DNA of 64,000 nucleotides from Uranotaenia lowii (GCF_029784155.1 NC_073691.1:57832217-57896216), one strand, 5' to 3'; shown: positions 34,701-45,330, counted from the stretch's first letter. Notes: generated by a model from the sequence alone, not told the origin. Numbers and translations are program-made.

Positions 34701-34720
34701 GCGGGCCGCATGCGGCCCGC
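34701..34720. promoter_or_regulatory. Subterminal 20-bp palindrome of hAT element
   Basis: GCGGGCCGCATGCGGCCCGC, a perfect dyad of GC-only arms in an AT-rich region. A half copy follows at 34733-34741 and another at 36495-36504 near the 3' end. Position suggests a transposase-binding or strand-folding site; this is inference. Confidence 0.6.
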
Positions 34721-34742
34721 GGCCTTGGTCAATGCGGCCCGC

Positions 34743-35370
34743 GTAGCCCCGTCTTAAATTGTCACAAAAAAACACCACTGATTTTTAAGTAAAATATCAC
34801 AAATAATGCAAATGTTTTTCGATGTTCAAATTTCCTCTCAGATAAACACGCGTAACATTGTTGCTCTGAACCACAGTTTGAGGTGATTTTCGCTTCCGTG
34901 TAAGATTGTGTGTAAACATTCATAGCGTAAACAACATGAATATCTTCCAAGTATTTTGGATCTATAATTAAGTTCGGTAAGAAAGAACAACAGACATATT
35001 GTAATATTTTTTAAATTGAAGATGTTTGTAAGTCTGAATATCAATATTATTCATTGTAAAAAAGCACATCCTGAATAATCAAAAATTTTCCGTGATTAAA
35101 TTTGTAGCTCTGAACAATTATGAGGCCCTCTGAGCTAAAGGGGTATAAGTGCACAAAAGCTACTTTCGAGATAGCACGCTTCAAAGTTTCTTTGTTGTGC
35201 GATTTTCCATATACTTTTTGGGAAGTTGTAGTGTTTGTTTGTTTAAAAAAGTATGAAGATAAAATTATAAAAATCTGAAATGAGCACTGAATAACGATTA
35301 GTTGTAATGGTGCAAAACTGCTTGCGAAAATAAGGGAGACCGATAGCAATTTCAAATTTGCTCATTTTCA
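34743..35370. other. Decayed 5' interior of hAT element
   Basis: Should hold the N-terminal half of the transposase (BED-type zinc finger and start of the catalytic region), but no frame gives recognisable family sequence. Minus-strand frames here are chance. Confidence 0.5.
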
Positions 35371-36258
35371 ATGTATTATTCACCAAAAGACATTATGCGC
35401 AAAGCAATTAATGTGCTAAAACTAGTTTCAGATACTATAAATTTTATCCGTCCCCGTGGTTTCAATCATTGGCAATTTTCGACATTTTTGGAAGACATTG
35501 AACATGAATTCGATTGTGTTCCCTACTACACAGAAGTACGCTTGCTTTCCTGCCACAAAATATCAAAAAGATTTTTTTTGCTACGAGAGAAAATAATATT
35601 ATTTTTGGAAATGAAAGGTGAACCTGTTGAACATTTCCAAGCAGACGGCTGGGTTCAGGATTTGGCATTTGCCGTTGATCTCACTGGCCACCTGAAAGAT
35701 TTGAACTTAAAACTTCAAGGAAAAGAAAAATATATCATAACTGCTTGTGATGATGTGAAAAACTTTCAAGCGGAGTTACGGTTATAGATCAACCAAATTT
35801 CCAAAGAAAACCTTGTGCACTTCTCTACGTGTCAAGAACTGAAAAGATCAAATGAGGCTGCGTCATTTGGAAAATACGTACTTCACCTAGAATCGTTACT
35901 ATATGCATTCAAAAGCCGTTTTCTTGACTTTAATTCATACGAGCAAGAATTTTCGTTGTTTGTATCTCCATTTCCTGAAAATGCTGCTGATAATTTGCAA
36001 CTAGAGTTGATAGAGCTACAGTGTGATTCTTCATTAAAATCGAAAAACATTGAAGTGGCTGTACAAAAATTTTACAGCTATTTGCCTGAACGCTACGTTG
36101 AGTTATGGAAATTTGTTGCCAGAATTCTTGCTATGCTTGCAAGTACCTATCTATGTGAGCAGTTTTTTTCCATAATGAAAGCTACAAAAACTTCTCATCG
36201 TTCGAGACTATCTGATACAAATTTATCATCAATAATCAAAGTGTCAGTGACAAATTAA
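35371..36258 (+). pseudogene. hAT transposase, C-terminal half with in-frame amber codon
   Basis: One continuous frame of 296 codons interrupted only by TAG at 35785-35787 (codon 139). Upstream text includes HWQFSTFLEDIE, VRLLSCHKISKRFF, ADGWVQDLAFAVDLTGHL and VKNFQAELRL; downstream HFSTCQELKRS, FVSPFPENAADNLQLELIEL, FYSYLPERY and the dimerisation block STYLCEQFFSIMK with HRSRL. This is the order in GTF2IRD2-type hAT transposases, which cut and paste their own element. Family members usually have Trp right after the ELRL-like text, so TAG probably arose from TGG by one transition. The ATG at 35371 is internal; the N-terminal half is absent. The CDS is dead through both lesions, although its dimerisation region is well kept. 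Confidence 0.85.
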
Positions 36259-36530
36259 CTTCAACCTGAAATTTATAAACTAGTATCTCAGAAAAGATGT
36301 CAAGCATCATAATATAGATTATTATAATTATATGTTAAACATTAAAAGCTTTAGTAAAAATTTAACGCAAAATTTCATTTCAAGTTTACTTATAACTATA
36401 TTCCATTGTATTGTATCTAATCTCCGCGAAACTAATATGTTATGTTTTCTAACTGATTTTGGCTGCGGCCCTCTACGTCATAGAAAATTTGTAATGCGGC
36501 CCGCACACCTAAACGAGTTTGACATGCCTG

Positions 36531-36538
36531 ATTTACAG
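36531..36538 (+). repeat. hAT target-site duplication, right copy
   Basis: ATTTACAG, identical to 34670-34677. Confidence 0.92.
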
Positions 36539-37916
36539 TATTATTTTCAATATGAAACACCTTTTACAAAATGTTTGATTGTTTGCTACCAGTAAACAGT
36601 CATTACGTTATGTAAATTGACTTGATCTAGTTTGTTAAATTTTTGCGTTCCCTAGGGCAACAGCATAAGTCCAATGTTGTTCTGCCTCTGTATGAAAGGA
36701 AATTCTTGTGAATTTCATTCATCAGCTTTTGGTAGGCATTATTTTTTCTGATATTCAAATATTTTCCAGTAAAACAGAAAAAAACTACGAATATTTACGA
36801 ATTCCAAAACTACGAATTCCAAATTTGTTGTCCATCCATCATATATTCCATATCCATTTTTTTTATGTTTTTTTCACTACCCTTAACAACAATCGACAGT
36901 TTTTAGCTGTAAAATTTCGTTCCACCTTTTTTTCTGCAATGAAGAAAACAAATGATCTTCCCCAACATTTTCGGTTCAAAGTTCAAGGTGATATTGATCG
37001 ATCACGACACATCTCACGTGCCATCTTAATGAGACCCCGCGTTAAACTTCCTTACTTGGAAACGCTCCACGCCACATCATGTCTGCTGATCCATTTTCTT
37101 TGCGCGGTTTCTGCTTGTATAAATCTCTCGCGTTACATCTCAATTACGTAACTTCGTTCGCTGGGTCGGCAATGCAATGCGCATATTGATGGAGTAGCAC
37201 TTGTTTTGCGATTTTTTTCTTTTCAAATTTACTTCCACCCAGACCAGACGGCTGGCCGGATCGCGGTTTGTTTTTTAAACTTCAACCATCAATAAAGAAA
37301 ACCGAATGTGGGTATGTATGAGGTTGATTCACCAGTCATTACGTTCCGGTCCTGGCTTGTCTTTCACCCGGTGAACCTTCCGAAAGATGGAAACGAGCTC
37401 ACGAAAAAAAAAACAAATGCCTTCAGGGAAAAAGATGCCGAGTTAACCGATCATTTTTGTTTTGCTTAGCTAAAAGAAAAGAAGGAAAAAAACTGCGAAC
37501 GCGATCTTCGCGAGCCCCCGGAGAATGTAACGCGGTGAGCTCTATTAGTTTGGGCTGCCTTGAGCAGGCCCCCGGTCGTAAAGTTGCCCGATTTTGGCGC
37601 GATTGCGAATTTTTTTTTGGCGTTTCATCTTATATCTCTTTTGGCGCTCTACGACCCACCGAGGCATGACCTCTGCACACCTTATTAAAAGATTAATCGT
37701 ATCGGGTTCCGGTTGTTTTAGCACAGACTCGCGGAAAGGAATGCCGCCGCCGCGATGAAAGTCATGCGGAAGAGATTTTAGCGATCTTCGAGAAGAGATT
37801 GGTTTTCAACGCCCTTTGTTTTTGGTATAAAAACGGAGATTTTTTTTTATGAAATACAGTTCTTCAAACTTTCTAGATCTAAACCTAATGGACGAAATCT
37901 TCGAACCTCTTTTGAA
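36539..37916. other. Mostly unique-looking non-coding DNA
   Basis: 36900-37800 is the most GC-balanced part of the window with no repeat partner seen. It could be host regulatory or intronic sequence. Frames at 36708-37151 and 37457-37669 have no domain I know. Confidence 0.4.
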
Positions 37917-38153
37917 TGTCGATGATTTACGATGAAAAATAAATCTGCTATTTTTTACGTTTCGGCTTACTGAATTTAAGCCATCCTCAGCCATGTTTTT
38001 CAACGTGTTTCTATTAGGGACGTCGTACGACGGATATCATACGACGGCCGTAAAGGAAGCACGCGGCAAAACACGTTTTTTTCTGATAATGGTTGAAATT
38101 CAGTAAGCCGAAACGTAAAAAAACAGGAGTTTTATTTTTCGTCGTAAATCATC
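37917..38153. mobile_element. Foldback element with ribozyme-like arms
   Basis: Left arm 37917-38012 and right arm 38071-38153 are reverse complements with scattered mismatches; shared text includes GATGATTTACGA, TTTACGTTTCGGCTTACTGA and ACGTGTTT. The 58-base loop is GC-rich and contains nested CGTCGTACGACG palindromes. Each arm, read outward, carries CTGA, then ATGGYT and TAAGCC, then GAAACGT, a hammerhead-like arrangement discussed in the findings. No coding capacity. Confidence 0.7.
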
Positions 38154-38620
38154 GAAAAATTTCAATTAAAGAAAACCACAAGAAGTGCGGTGATCAAAAC
38201 CAAAAAAAAATTCAAGACTGCGATAAATGGCTGCGTTTTTCCTGAACATTCAAATTTTAAGCACACAAATATCTCACCAATCCAGTTGCTCTATTCTGTG
38301 TAACGTTCAGCTCAGATTTGTGTCTAATTCATTTTAGCCTTATATACGATACCAAATTTTGTCCAGAAGACGTCTTAACGAACTTACAAGTTGTAAAAAG
38401 GTTGTTACTTTTAAATTAGTTTCTTCTGGGATTTTCATCCTTAGGGATGATTCATCCCGACTTTAAGATTAGTTAAACATTTTTGTTCTATGAGTCACTA
38501 GTTTAGAACTTCTAGGGACCTTGAATGGTGCAGCTGCTATTTTTACCCATTTTGACACGTCTACTTTAAAAAATTTCAAACTGCTCCAAATAGACATTTC
38601 GAAGCTTTGTTCCTTTGAAC
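38154..38620. other. Non-coding spacer between foldbacks
   Basis: AT-rich; nothing recognised. Confidence 0.35.
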
Positions 38621-38960
38621 TTTGTTGAATCTCAACACTATTGTTAACCCTGAAATGTTAGTGAAAACGCCTGGATGTATACTAGCTGTTTGATTCGTTT
38701 GGACTATCGCTATATTGTTGTCAGAAATCAAGGCACCAATGTTCTTTCCGGATTTATTTCGGTTGGGAAATTGACAAGACACCTTCTCTTGTCGACGACT
38801 AGAATTACAATTTTTACCGCTCAAATCTTAGCAAATAAACAATAATGCTTTGATTCCTGGCAACATTTTAGCGATAGTTAAAATAAATCAAACAGCTTGT
38901 ATACATCCATGCGTTTTCACTAACATCTCAGGGTGACCAATAATGTTGAGATTCAACAAA
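38621..38960. mobile_element. 340-bp foldback element
   Basis: The ends TTTGTTGAATCTCAAC (38621) and GTTGAGATTCAACAAA (to 38960) are perfect complements. The arms continue for about 90 bp with few mismatches: GTTAGTGAAAACGCCTGGAT against ATCCATGCGTTTTCACTAAC, then CTGTTTGATT and ACTATCGCT. Non-coding; the 82-codon minus frame spans an arm and is not a gene. Confidence 0.8.
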
Positions 38961-39243
38961 CTGGAAAAATTTGCAATCTTTTTGAAAAAATTAACTAGCT
39001 GATTTACCCGGCCTTGCTCGAGCTCTTAAAATGGTTTGAATTGATTTCAAAAGTTTTTCATCCTTTAAGACTTATTGCATGCTTGAAGATGAAAACTTGC
39101 CAGCATTATTTGTTCAAAATCTTTTAATTAAAAAAAAAACAACTACTTATTATTGAATTGAAAAAAAAAAACAAAAATAAATGTTATATAGCTATTACAA
39201 TTTAATGCATTTAATTCACCTTCTTACAGTTTCATTAATAATC
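38961..39243. other. Non-coding spacer
   Basis: AT-rich spacer with two A runs (39129, 39161). Nothing recognised. Confidence 0.35.
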
Positions 39244-40125
39244 AAAGGTTTGAAGAACCTCTTAGCTGAATGAAACTATTATTTCAAAGTAGTCGAAGAT
39301 TCCTTTGAATTCAGCTACAGTATACTGTAGCCAATCTTCCGAAAATCAATCATTTTCACCGAGTCATGCTTGACTACATTCAGAGCCAAAAAATCAAAGC
39401 AGTCAAATTTTCCTTCTTCAACCAAATCATACAAACAATCATGCATGACAACGACGCTTCCGTATTTGAAACACTTTTGCGATACATGATGAGGTAAAAA
39501 AGGACGCAGACTATCAGCAACGAAAGTCTCGATGCTGATTTCCTTCCCTTGACGACTTTCAACCTTTAGGATCATAACTGATATGTATCAGTTCTGAGCG
39601 ATCTATGTAGGCTATCAGATGATTTTTTATTTTTCGCTTTGCCTAGAAGGACAAAATCATGACTAGGTAACCACAATGAACTGTCCAGCATGTGCTACAG
39701 CTTTTTTGAACATGTGGTCCTGGTATTTATTCAGATTTTTCCTTTTGAAACATTAATGATCGTCTATCAATAACGAGCATTATCAACAATGATGCGAGGA
39801 TAGACGTTCGGGAATGATTGAGGGAGCGACGTTCAAAATGTATCACCAAGTATGTCGATCACCGTCGATTAGCCACGTGACGAATAGCAACGGTAGCCTC
39901 CGATGGGGCATTGTATCAAGTTAGTGTTGATTTTCGACATATATTCAATGGGTACTTTTACCACGTGCGTATCACAGCACTCGGAGGTAGCATCATTCTA
40001 GCTAGAAACCATTCCTGATTGCTTTTCTTGAGCGATTTTCCGACCACTGACTGTAGCTGAATTCAAAGGAATCTTCGACTACTTTGAAATAATACATTTT
40101 CATGCTAACTTCATACAAAACCTTT
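39244..40125. mobile_element. TIR element of ~880 bp with unknown interior
   Basis: Left arm 39244-39322 and right arm 40045-40125 are inverted repeats with a 42-base perfect core (TATTTCAAAGTAGTCGAAGA... to ...GAATTCAGCTACAGT). Similarity extends outward to AAAGGTTT. The interior has balanced composition, a GTCTATC...GATAGAC stem near 39774-39806, and an 86-codon minus frame. Flanking duplication not identified; superfamily unknown. Confidence 0.7.
39315..39575 (-). CDS. Unrecognised 86-codon frame inside TIR element
   Basis: I do not recognise this protein. It starts at an ATG at 39575 and ends inside the left terminal repeat of the 39244-40125 element. The translation is not low-complexity, with text such as FVADSLRPFLPHHVSQKC, KYGSVVVMHDCLYDLV and FDCFDFLALNVVKHDS. 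This protein-like composition is unusual among the AT-driven frames of this window, so it may be a fragment of an element-encoded or captured host gene. No signal peptide, membrane segment or catalytic motif is evident. It may equally be a chance frame; a real start, promoter or splice site cannot be judged. Confidence 0.3.
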   Translation of the reverse strand: MILKVESRQGKEISIETFVADSLRPFLPHHVSQKCFKYGSVVVMHDCLYDLVEEGKFDCFDFLALNVVKHDSVKMIDFRKIGYSIL

Positions 40126-40284
40126 AAAATTTTTATTTAAGCCCGAGGGAAGAAATGGATTAAATCTGTCAAATTGGGCTAGGCTGAGTTTTTCCGTTTG
40201 TTTAACAGTTTTCAAATGTTATTTTGCTTCCAGATTTAACATTTTACATGACTCACGAAAGAAAATTCTAATCATTTTGTTAAA
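40126..40284. other. Short non-coding spacer
   Basis: AT-rich, nothing recognised. Confidence 0.3.
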
Positions 40285-41170
40285 CCGACCACCACCCTCC
40301 TCTCATGAGGGTCCAGAAAAAACAAGCGATGAATTTTACTCTCAGAATTTTATATTCTCAATCAATAATCAATTTTTATTATTTAGTAAGGTTATTTGGG
40401 AGTAATAATGTTGACTCAGAACTGATGCTAAAACCTCCAAAAATAATTCCAGGTTCAGAATACTGCTAAAGATTTTCAAAATTTTCTCACTTGTTCATTT
40501 ACATTCAGTTCAGAATATTGAATTTTAAAAGAAATTTAACTCATATCGAAGGTTCTGGTTCCATATTATCAAAATCAAAATTTTATTTCTGTTTAAATGT
40601 TTTGAGTATCAAGTTCAGGATTCGCGATTTCAAGTTCGAATCATTAAAAATTAGAAATTTAATTTTAGTTTTAAATTTCATACAAAATTTGTTTCATGTT
40701 TAAGAAACGCATATGCGTTTTCGATATTTTTAGATAGTTATTTTCGAATATAAAAAAAGAAACTGGGTGTTAAAATCCCTTTATGAGTGCCCAGAAGTAG
40801 CAAGAGACGTTTTCCACTTTACACTTAAAATTATAAAATTTTTATCAAATTTTGATGATTGAGTAAGTTTATTTAAGAGTAACAATCTTGCCTTAAAACT
40901 GATACGAAAGCATCGAAAATTAATCCCAATTTCAGCACTCTGCTACAGTTTTTCCAAAATTTTCTCACTGGTTGCTTAAAAAAAGAGTCCTGGATTTTAA
41001 ATTTCAAATGTCATGAAACTAATTTCGGAAGTTCAGGTTCCATGTTACATAAATGAAAATTGTATTTTTTGTGTATACAGTTCGAATCATCAACATTTCT
41101 TTCAAAATTTGATTTATAATTTTCGAAACACATATTAATTTTCAATAATTAGATAATCATTTTTGGAATA
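40285..41170 (-). repeat. Two head-to-tail reverse copies of G-tract repeat family
   Basis: Read on the minus strand, both units (40285-40740 and 40763-41170) contain the order seen before the G tracts at 51030 and 54127: ATTTTGAAAA, GCAGAATTCTGAA-like words, a TTACTC segment, then TCATGAGGGT-like sequence. For example GGTTCTGGTTCCATATTA at 40548 is the complement of TAATATGGAACCAGAACC near 53446. Non-coding. Confidence 0.55.
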
Positions 41171-41850
41171 TAAAAAAAAGAAAAAAAACATTCTGAAATT
41201 TGATTTTTTTTCAAAGTTCTTAAACTTAATTGTTATGCAGAATTCAAACATCTAATGTTTGGAAATGGCGACCCAAAATTGAAAAATCAGAGTTAGATTC
41301 GTAATTTGAAATTCATATTTAAATTCAGATTCGCATTCGAATTGAAATAATAAGTTCATGATAGAGGACTCTGAAATAAATTTGACTTCTTGGTTCATAT
41401 TTAAAATTTTAATCATAAATACAAATTCAGAAATCGTTTTTTGTTCATTTAAGAAATCGTATTGGAATTCGGAAACAAATACTAATTATGATTGCTTCTG
41501 TAGCAATCCGAACAAGATTATCACCTAACGAGTTATATTTACAATTCTTTTCTAGAATATGATGTATTTTTCTGAAATTTTCAATTGTGCTAAACATGTT
41601 TTTTTTTCATTTTCTCTTTGCAGGTAAATACCACCATTTGTAAGTACAAACAGGAAATCAACTTCGTCTGTCTCCGGTTTGGAAATATTGACTCGTCGTT
41701 CAACAAACGTTAAATTGCATCTCTTCGGGATCTCGAGTGACATATTGATGGCAGATAAGACAAACAAGAAAATGCACATACCACGCGAGACAAAATCAAA
41801 GCCCCTTAAAATTCTGCTTATTTCACCCTAAACTTTTCCTAAGAAGATTA
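41171..41850. other. Non-coding AT-rich DNA
   Basis: Rich in AATTCAAATT words like 42.8-44.3 kb. The 75-codon minus frame at 41552-41779 has no domain. Confidence 0.35.
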
Positions 41851-42779
41851 AAAAAGGTGCATCGAGTACCACTTCTTTTCGCGAAAACACTCTCGTGTGT
41901 GGTTTTTGTTGTTGGTTGCATTGTTTTGGGAAATCGTTTTCTGCATACCGAAAAGAGAGCAACCGAAAAAACAATGTTATGCATGCATGCATGGCCCTCG
42001 TTTGACAAAATTTGCCTAGCGAAAAGAAAGGAAATCCATGAATGGCGACTCAGCTTTAGGGCTAGTCGAAAAAATATGGGTAACAATTTCTTGAAAAAGT
42101 TATTTCAGTATGAAGAAACGTCAAGAATAACTAAAATTAAAAATCACGCTTATTTTTATATAAATTGTTGTCAACACAACAGACAGCAAATTCCCTTGAA
42201 AAAGACCAACAAAACTGATCGAAACGTTGGGTATTAAATTAAAACCGTTGTTTGATCTAAAACAAGACCGAAAAAGCCAAATTCAAATTTCTATATATCA
42301 TTCACGGTCGAAACATGAACCTAATTGATTTTACTTTTAATCCCCTGTAAAATTGCAGAATATTATGAAATTTACATCTATTTTCCTATAAAATTATTGT
42401 ATTATAGTATTGTTGTTACCTTTTAATTACTGTTATATGAAAAAAAAAAAAAACGTCTTTCAATGGGAATAATATTTAAAATAATGAAATTTGCATCCAT
42501 GACGCATTAAATTTTCAGCATTGCTGTAAATTTACATTCTTTTCAAGGAAAATTACACAATAATCGGTAACGATTCCTTGAAAAAGTTATCTCAAAATGA
42601 CGGAACGTCAAGAAACCCTTTACTTAAAAAAAACACCTTTTAGTAAGTTTTCACAATCGACTCGTCCTTTCTCAAAAATTTACGTGTGACAAACGCACAA
42701 ACACAAAAAGACACACAAGCACTCTAAGAAGACATACTCCTTGAAACTGATTCGTCCCCGAGAATTAAAAGAAACAAGA
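41851..42779. repeat. Non-coding with a ~500-bp spaced direct repeat
   Basis: GGTAACAATTTCTTGAAAAA at 42078 followed by AACGTCAAGAA at 42117 recurs as GGTAACGATTCCTTGAAAAA at 42566 followed by AACGTCAAGAA at 42604. The 126-codon plus frame (41857-42237) covers the first copy. Its translation has a hydrophobic stretch near residues 8-28 but no domain, and I do not call it a gene. Confidence 0.45.
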
Positions 42780-44300
42780 ATTTATATTTTGAAATCAGAT
42801 TCATAACTCGGATTCAGAATTCAGAATTGATAATTAAAATTCCGACCCAGCTCGTAAATGAGTTTCACAACCAAGGTAAGAATATTAAGATAACTATGAT
42901 TGAAAATATGAGATTAGTTTAAGAATTCAAATTGCAAAAGATCGTTAGTTTAAAATTTTAATTTTGAATTCGATTTCTAAATTTAAATTGGTATCAAAGA
43001 CAGTTTGTTTTCACAATTCAGCTAAAAATTAAAGATTTTATGCAGAATTTGAGTTTATTTGCAAGTTTAGTGTAATGAAAAAAAAAACTGATTTTAAAAT
43101 AAAATTCCACAGAATTCTAGTTAAGGAATTGAATTTTTATAAACAATATTCGCTGAAAAAGAAACATGTTATTTTAACGTAATAAATTCGCAGTGAATTC
43201 CATATTTTCTTGGTGTATTGTTTGACATTTTTATCGAAAAAATCAGATTTCAGCGTAAAATTTTAATCTCTGGTGACAAAAGAAGAAATTGATATTTGAT
43301 ATATATCTTAAGGTATTTAAAAAAAATTATTATAGGAAGTGCTTATAGGCTCAAAACCAAATTTTGGCTTATATTTGCAGTTTAGATTCAGAAATAGTGT
43401 ATAAATTCTAAAACAAATTCAAAATTCAAACTTTAAATTAAGATTCAAAATTCAGGTCCAGGTTTAGCTCGTAAATAAATTTTACAATCAAGATAAAACT
43501 ATCAAGATGACAATTTCGTTGAGGAGTTCGAATCGCAATTGCAGACTTTTTCATTTTTATTGTTAATTCAATTTCAAATCTTCAGCTGAAAATCACAACT
43601 ACAAAATAGAATTTCAGTTTATTTTTCAAGTTACGTTTAAAAAAAAATTGATTTTTATTGTTAAAAATACATCTATTTACAGGATTTTATTTTTTGAATT
43701 GATTTTAAAATAAAAATATTTGCTGATGAAGAAACACGTAATTTAAAAAAAAAATCTCGCTTATAATACTGCAGTTTAAAAAAAATCTAATTTAAAACTT
43801 GAATTTGAAATTTAGATCGAGTTGGCAAGAATGTTAAATCGCATAATTTTAGTCTCTGTTGAATAAATTTCAATCGATGGTAGATTTTTGAATAAGCTCA
43901 AAAGTATAGAAATTCTAAAACAGGATTAAAATTCAAACTTTGAATCAAGATTCAAAGTTCATATTTTGAATTAATATATAAAATTCAGTTCCAGATTCAG
44001 CTGGTAAATGAATTTAACAATAAAAATTAAAATATCACGATGACATTTTAGTTGAGGAGTTCGAATCGCAATTGCAGACTTATAATTTTTATTGTAAATT
44101 CAATTTTAAACAGAATTTTAATTTTTGAATTGATTTTAAAATGAAAATATTTGCTGATGAAGAAACACGTAATTTAAAAAAACCTGCTTATAATATTGCA
44201 GTTTAAAAAAATCGAATTTAAAACTTAAATTTGAAATTTAGATCGAGTTGGCTCTTAAATTAATTTCAATCGATGGTAGATTTTTGAATAAGCTCAAAAT
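42780..44300 (+). repeat. Three diverged tandem units of ~500-640 bp
   Basis: Units begin near 42780, 43415 and 43925. Shared words: TTGAGGAGTTCGAATCGCAA (43515 and 44054), GAAGAAACACGTAATTTAAA (43727 and 44158; diverged at 43157), GAAATTTAGATCGAGTTGGC (43809 and 44233), and TTTCAATCGATGGTAGATTT (43867 and 44263). Non-coding. Confidence 0.7.
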
Positions 44301-44313
44301 TTTGATAGATTCA

Positions 44314-44543
44314 GAGGTTGCCAGGTTGCCTGATTTTATCCTGGGTTTTACCGGATATTCAATACAAAATTTGGGAAAAGTCCGATCCGGCCCGATTGCC
44401 GATTATGACAAAATAAGCCCGGTCATTGCCTGGATTTTGTATGCCAAATTTTAAACCGAATGCCCGGTCTTAGTCATGTTTTTTGATGAAATAGCTCAGA
44501 TTTGTCCTGCCCGGGTACGCGTTGGAAAAATTCTGGAAAACTG
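44314..44543 (+). mobile_element. AGGTTGCC-family MITE, short copy
   Basis: Starts AGGTTGCCAGGTTGCCTG, has GGGAAAAGTCCGATCCGGCC and ends at GGAAAAATTCTGGAAAACT, the degraded TCTGGCAACCT end. About half the length of the 22752 and 60201 copies. The 68-codon frame here is not a gene. Confidence 0.7.
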
Positions 44544-45164
44544 AGCTTATTTGTAATGATAATTATTCGCCTATTTAGTTGCTAATGGCTTAGTTATTTA
44601 AATTAAGTTTACCATTTGAAAGCTTACAGAATGTTTTGTCGAAAGGTACGATAAAAAAACGAAAAACAATTCATGTGAAAGAACGTTAAACTGAAGCCTC
44701 AGTTGGTACAAAAAATAATGTTTTTTTTTATTAATTCGTCATTTTTCGTCAATTTTTAACATCTCTCAGTCCTTTTATATTTTTTGCGAATTTACTTTTT
44801 TATGTTTTGTTTTTAATTTGTTTTATATTTGTAATTTTTGTCTATCATGTTTATTCTGAAGTTTGTATTTGTGTTAGAATTGTATTAATTTTTTAATGAT
44901 TTTTTTTATTTACGAATCCTTTTTACTAGTATTGTTGTTATATTTTACCAGCATTTATCTATGAGTCAGTTAAGTATTGATTTATTCTTAAATTCTCTTC
45001 ATGGTTCTCTTTATGGTGTGCAGCTATTTTTTTACAGTCCAGAGCTGAAATAGAGGAAAATTATCTTAATCCTCATCCTAGATTATGATATTTAGAAAAT
45101 TTGGAACATTCCGAATACCGATAATCAAATTTTTCGTATTCTCGAAACTATCAATTGAGGACTG
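44544..45164. other. Non-coding T-rich DNA
   Basis: Contains TTCGTCATTTTTCGTCAATT words resembling the interior of the CGTTCG MITE, perhaps a decayed copy. No gene. Confidence 0.35.
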
Positions 45165-45330
45165 GCACACAAATGTGCCGAAATCACAGAAAAATCTGTA
45201 ATTTCACAAAATTTTTCGTCACAGAATCTTTGTTACAAACACATAATTTTGGAAATATTCAGCGATTTCACAGATTTTTTAGACTCGTAAGCATAACATA
45301 ACTGAATTTTTGTAGGTGAAATCATCGAAA
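45165..45330 (+). repeat. CACAG-family dispersed repeat, copy 2
   Basis: GTGCCGAAATCACAGAAAAA followed by TCTGTAATTTCACA, GTCACAGAATC and a TTTCACAGATTTTTTAG end, in the same order as at 12467. Non-coding. Confidence 0.65.

Larger units (their letters stand above)
34678..36530 (+). mobile_element. hAT transposon (Charlie/GTF2IRD2-like), complete ends
   Basis: The ends are CAGGCATGTCAAACT and its exact reverse complement (15-bp terminal inverted repeats). Both sides then carry GCGGGCCGCAT, and the left one continues as the 20-bp perfect palindrome GCGGGCCGCATGCGGCCCGC (34701-34720). A perfect 8-bp duplication ATTTACAG flanks the 1853-bp element, the hallmark of hAT integration. The 3' half encodes the C-terminal half of a transposase related to the one domesticated in vertebrate GTF2IRD2. 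The 5' coding half is missing or unrecognisable, so the copy is non-autonomous. Confidence 0.92.

Noticed and set aside
36708..37151. 147-codon plus frame
   Set aside because: Phe/Ile/Tyr-rich translation driven by AT composition, no motif; surrounding DNA may be host non-coding.
41857..42237. 126-codon plus frame with a hydrophobic start
   Set aside because: No recognisable domain and it contains a locally repeated segment; no supporting gene structure.
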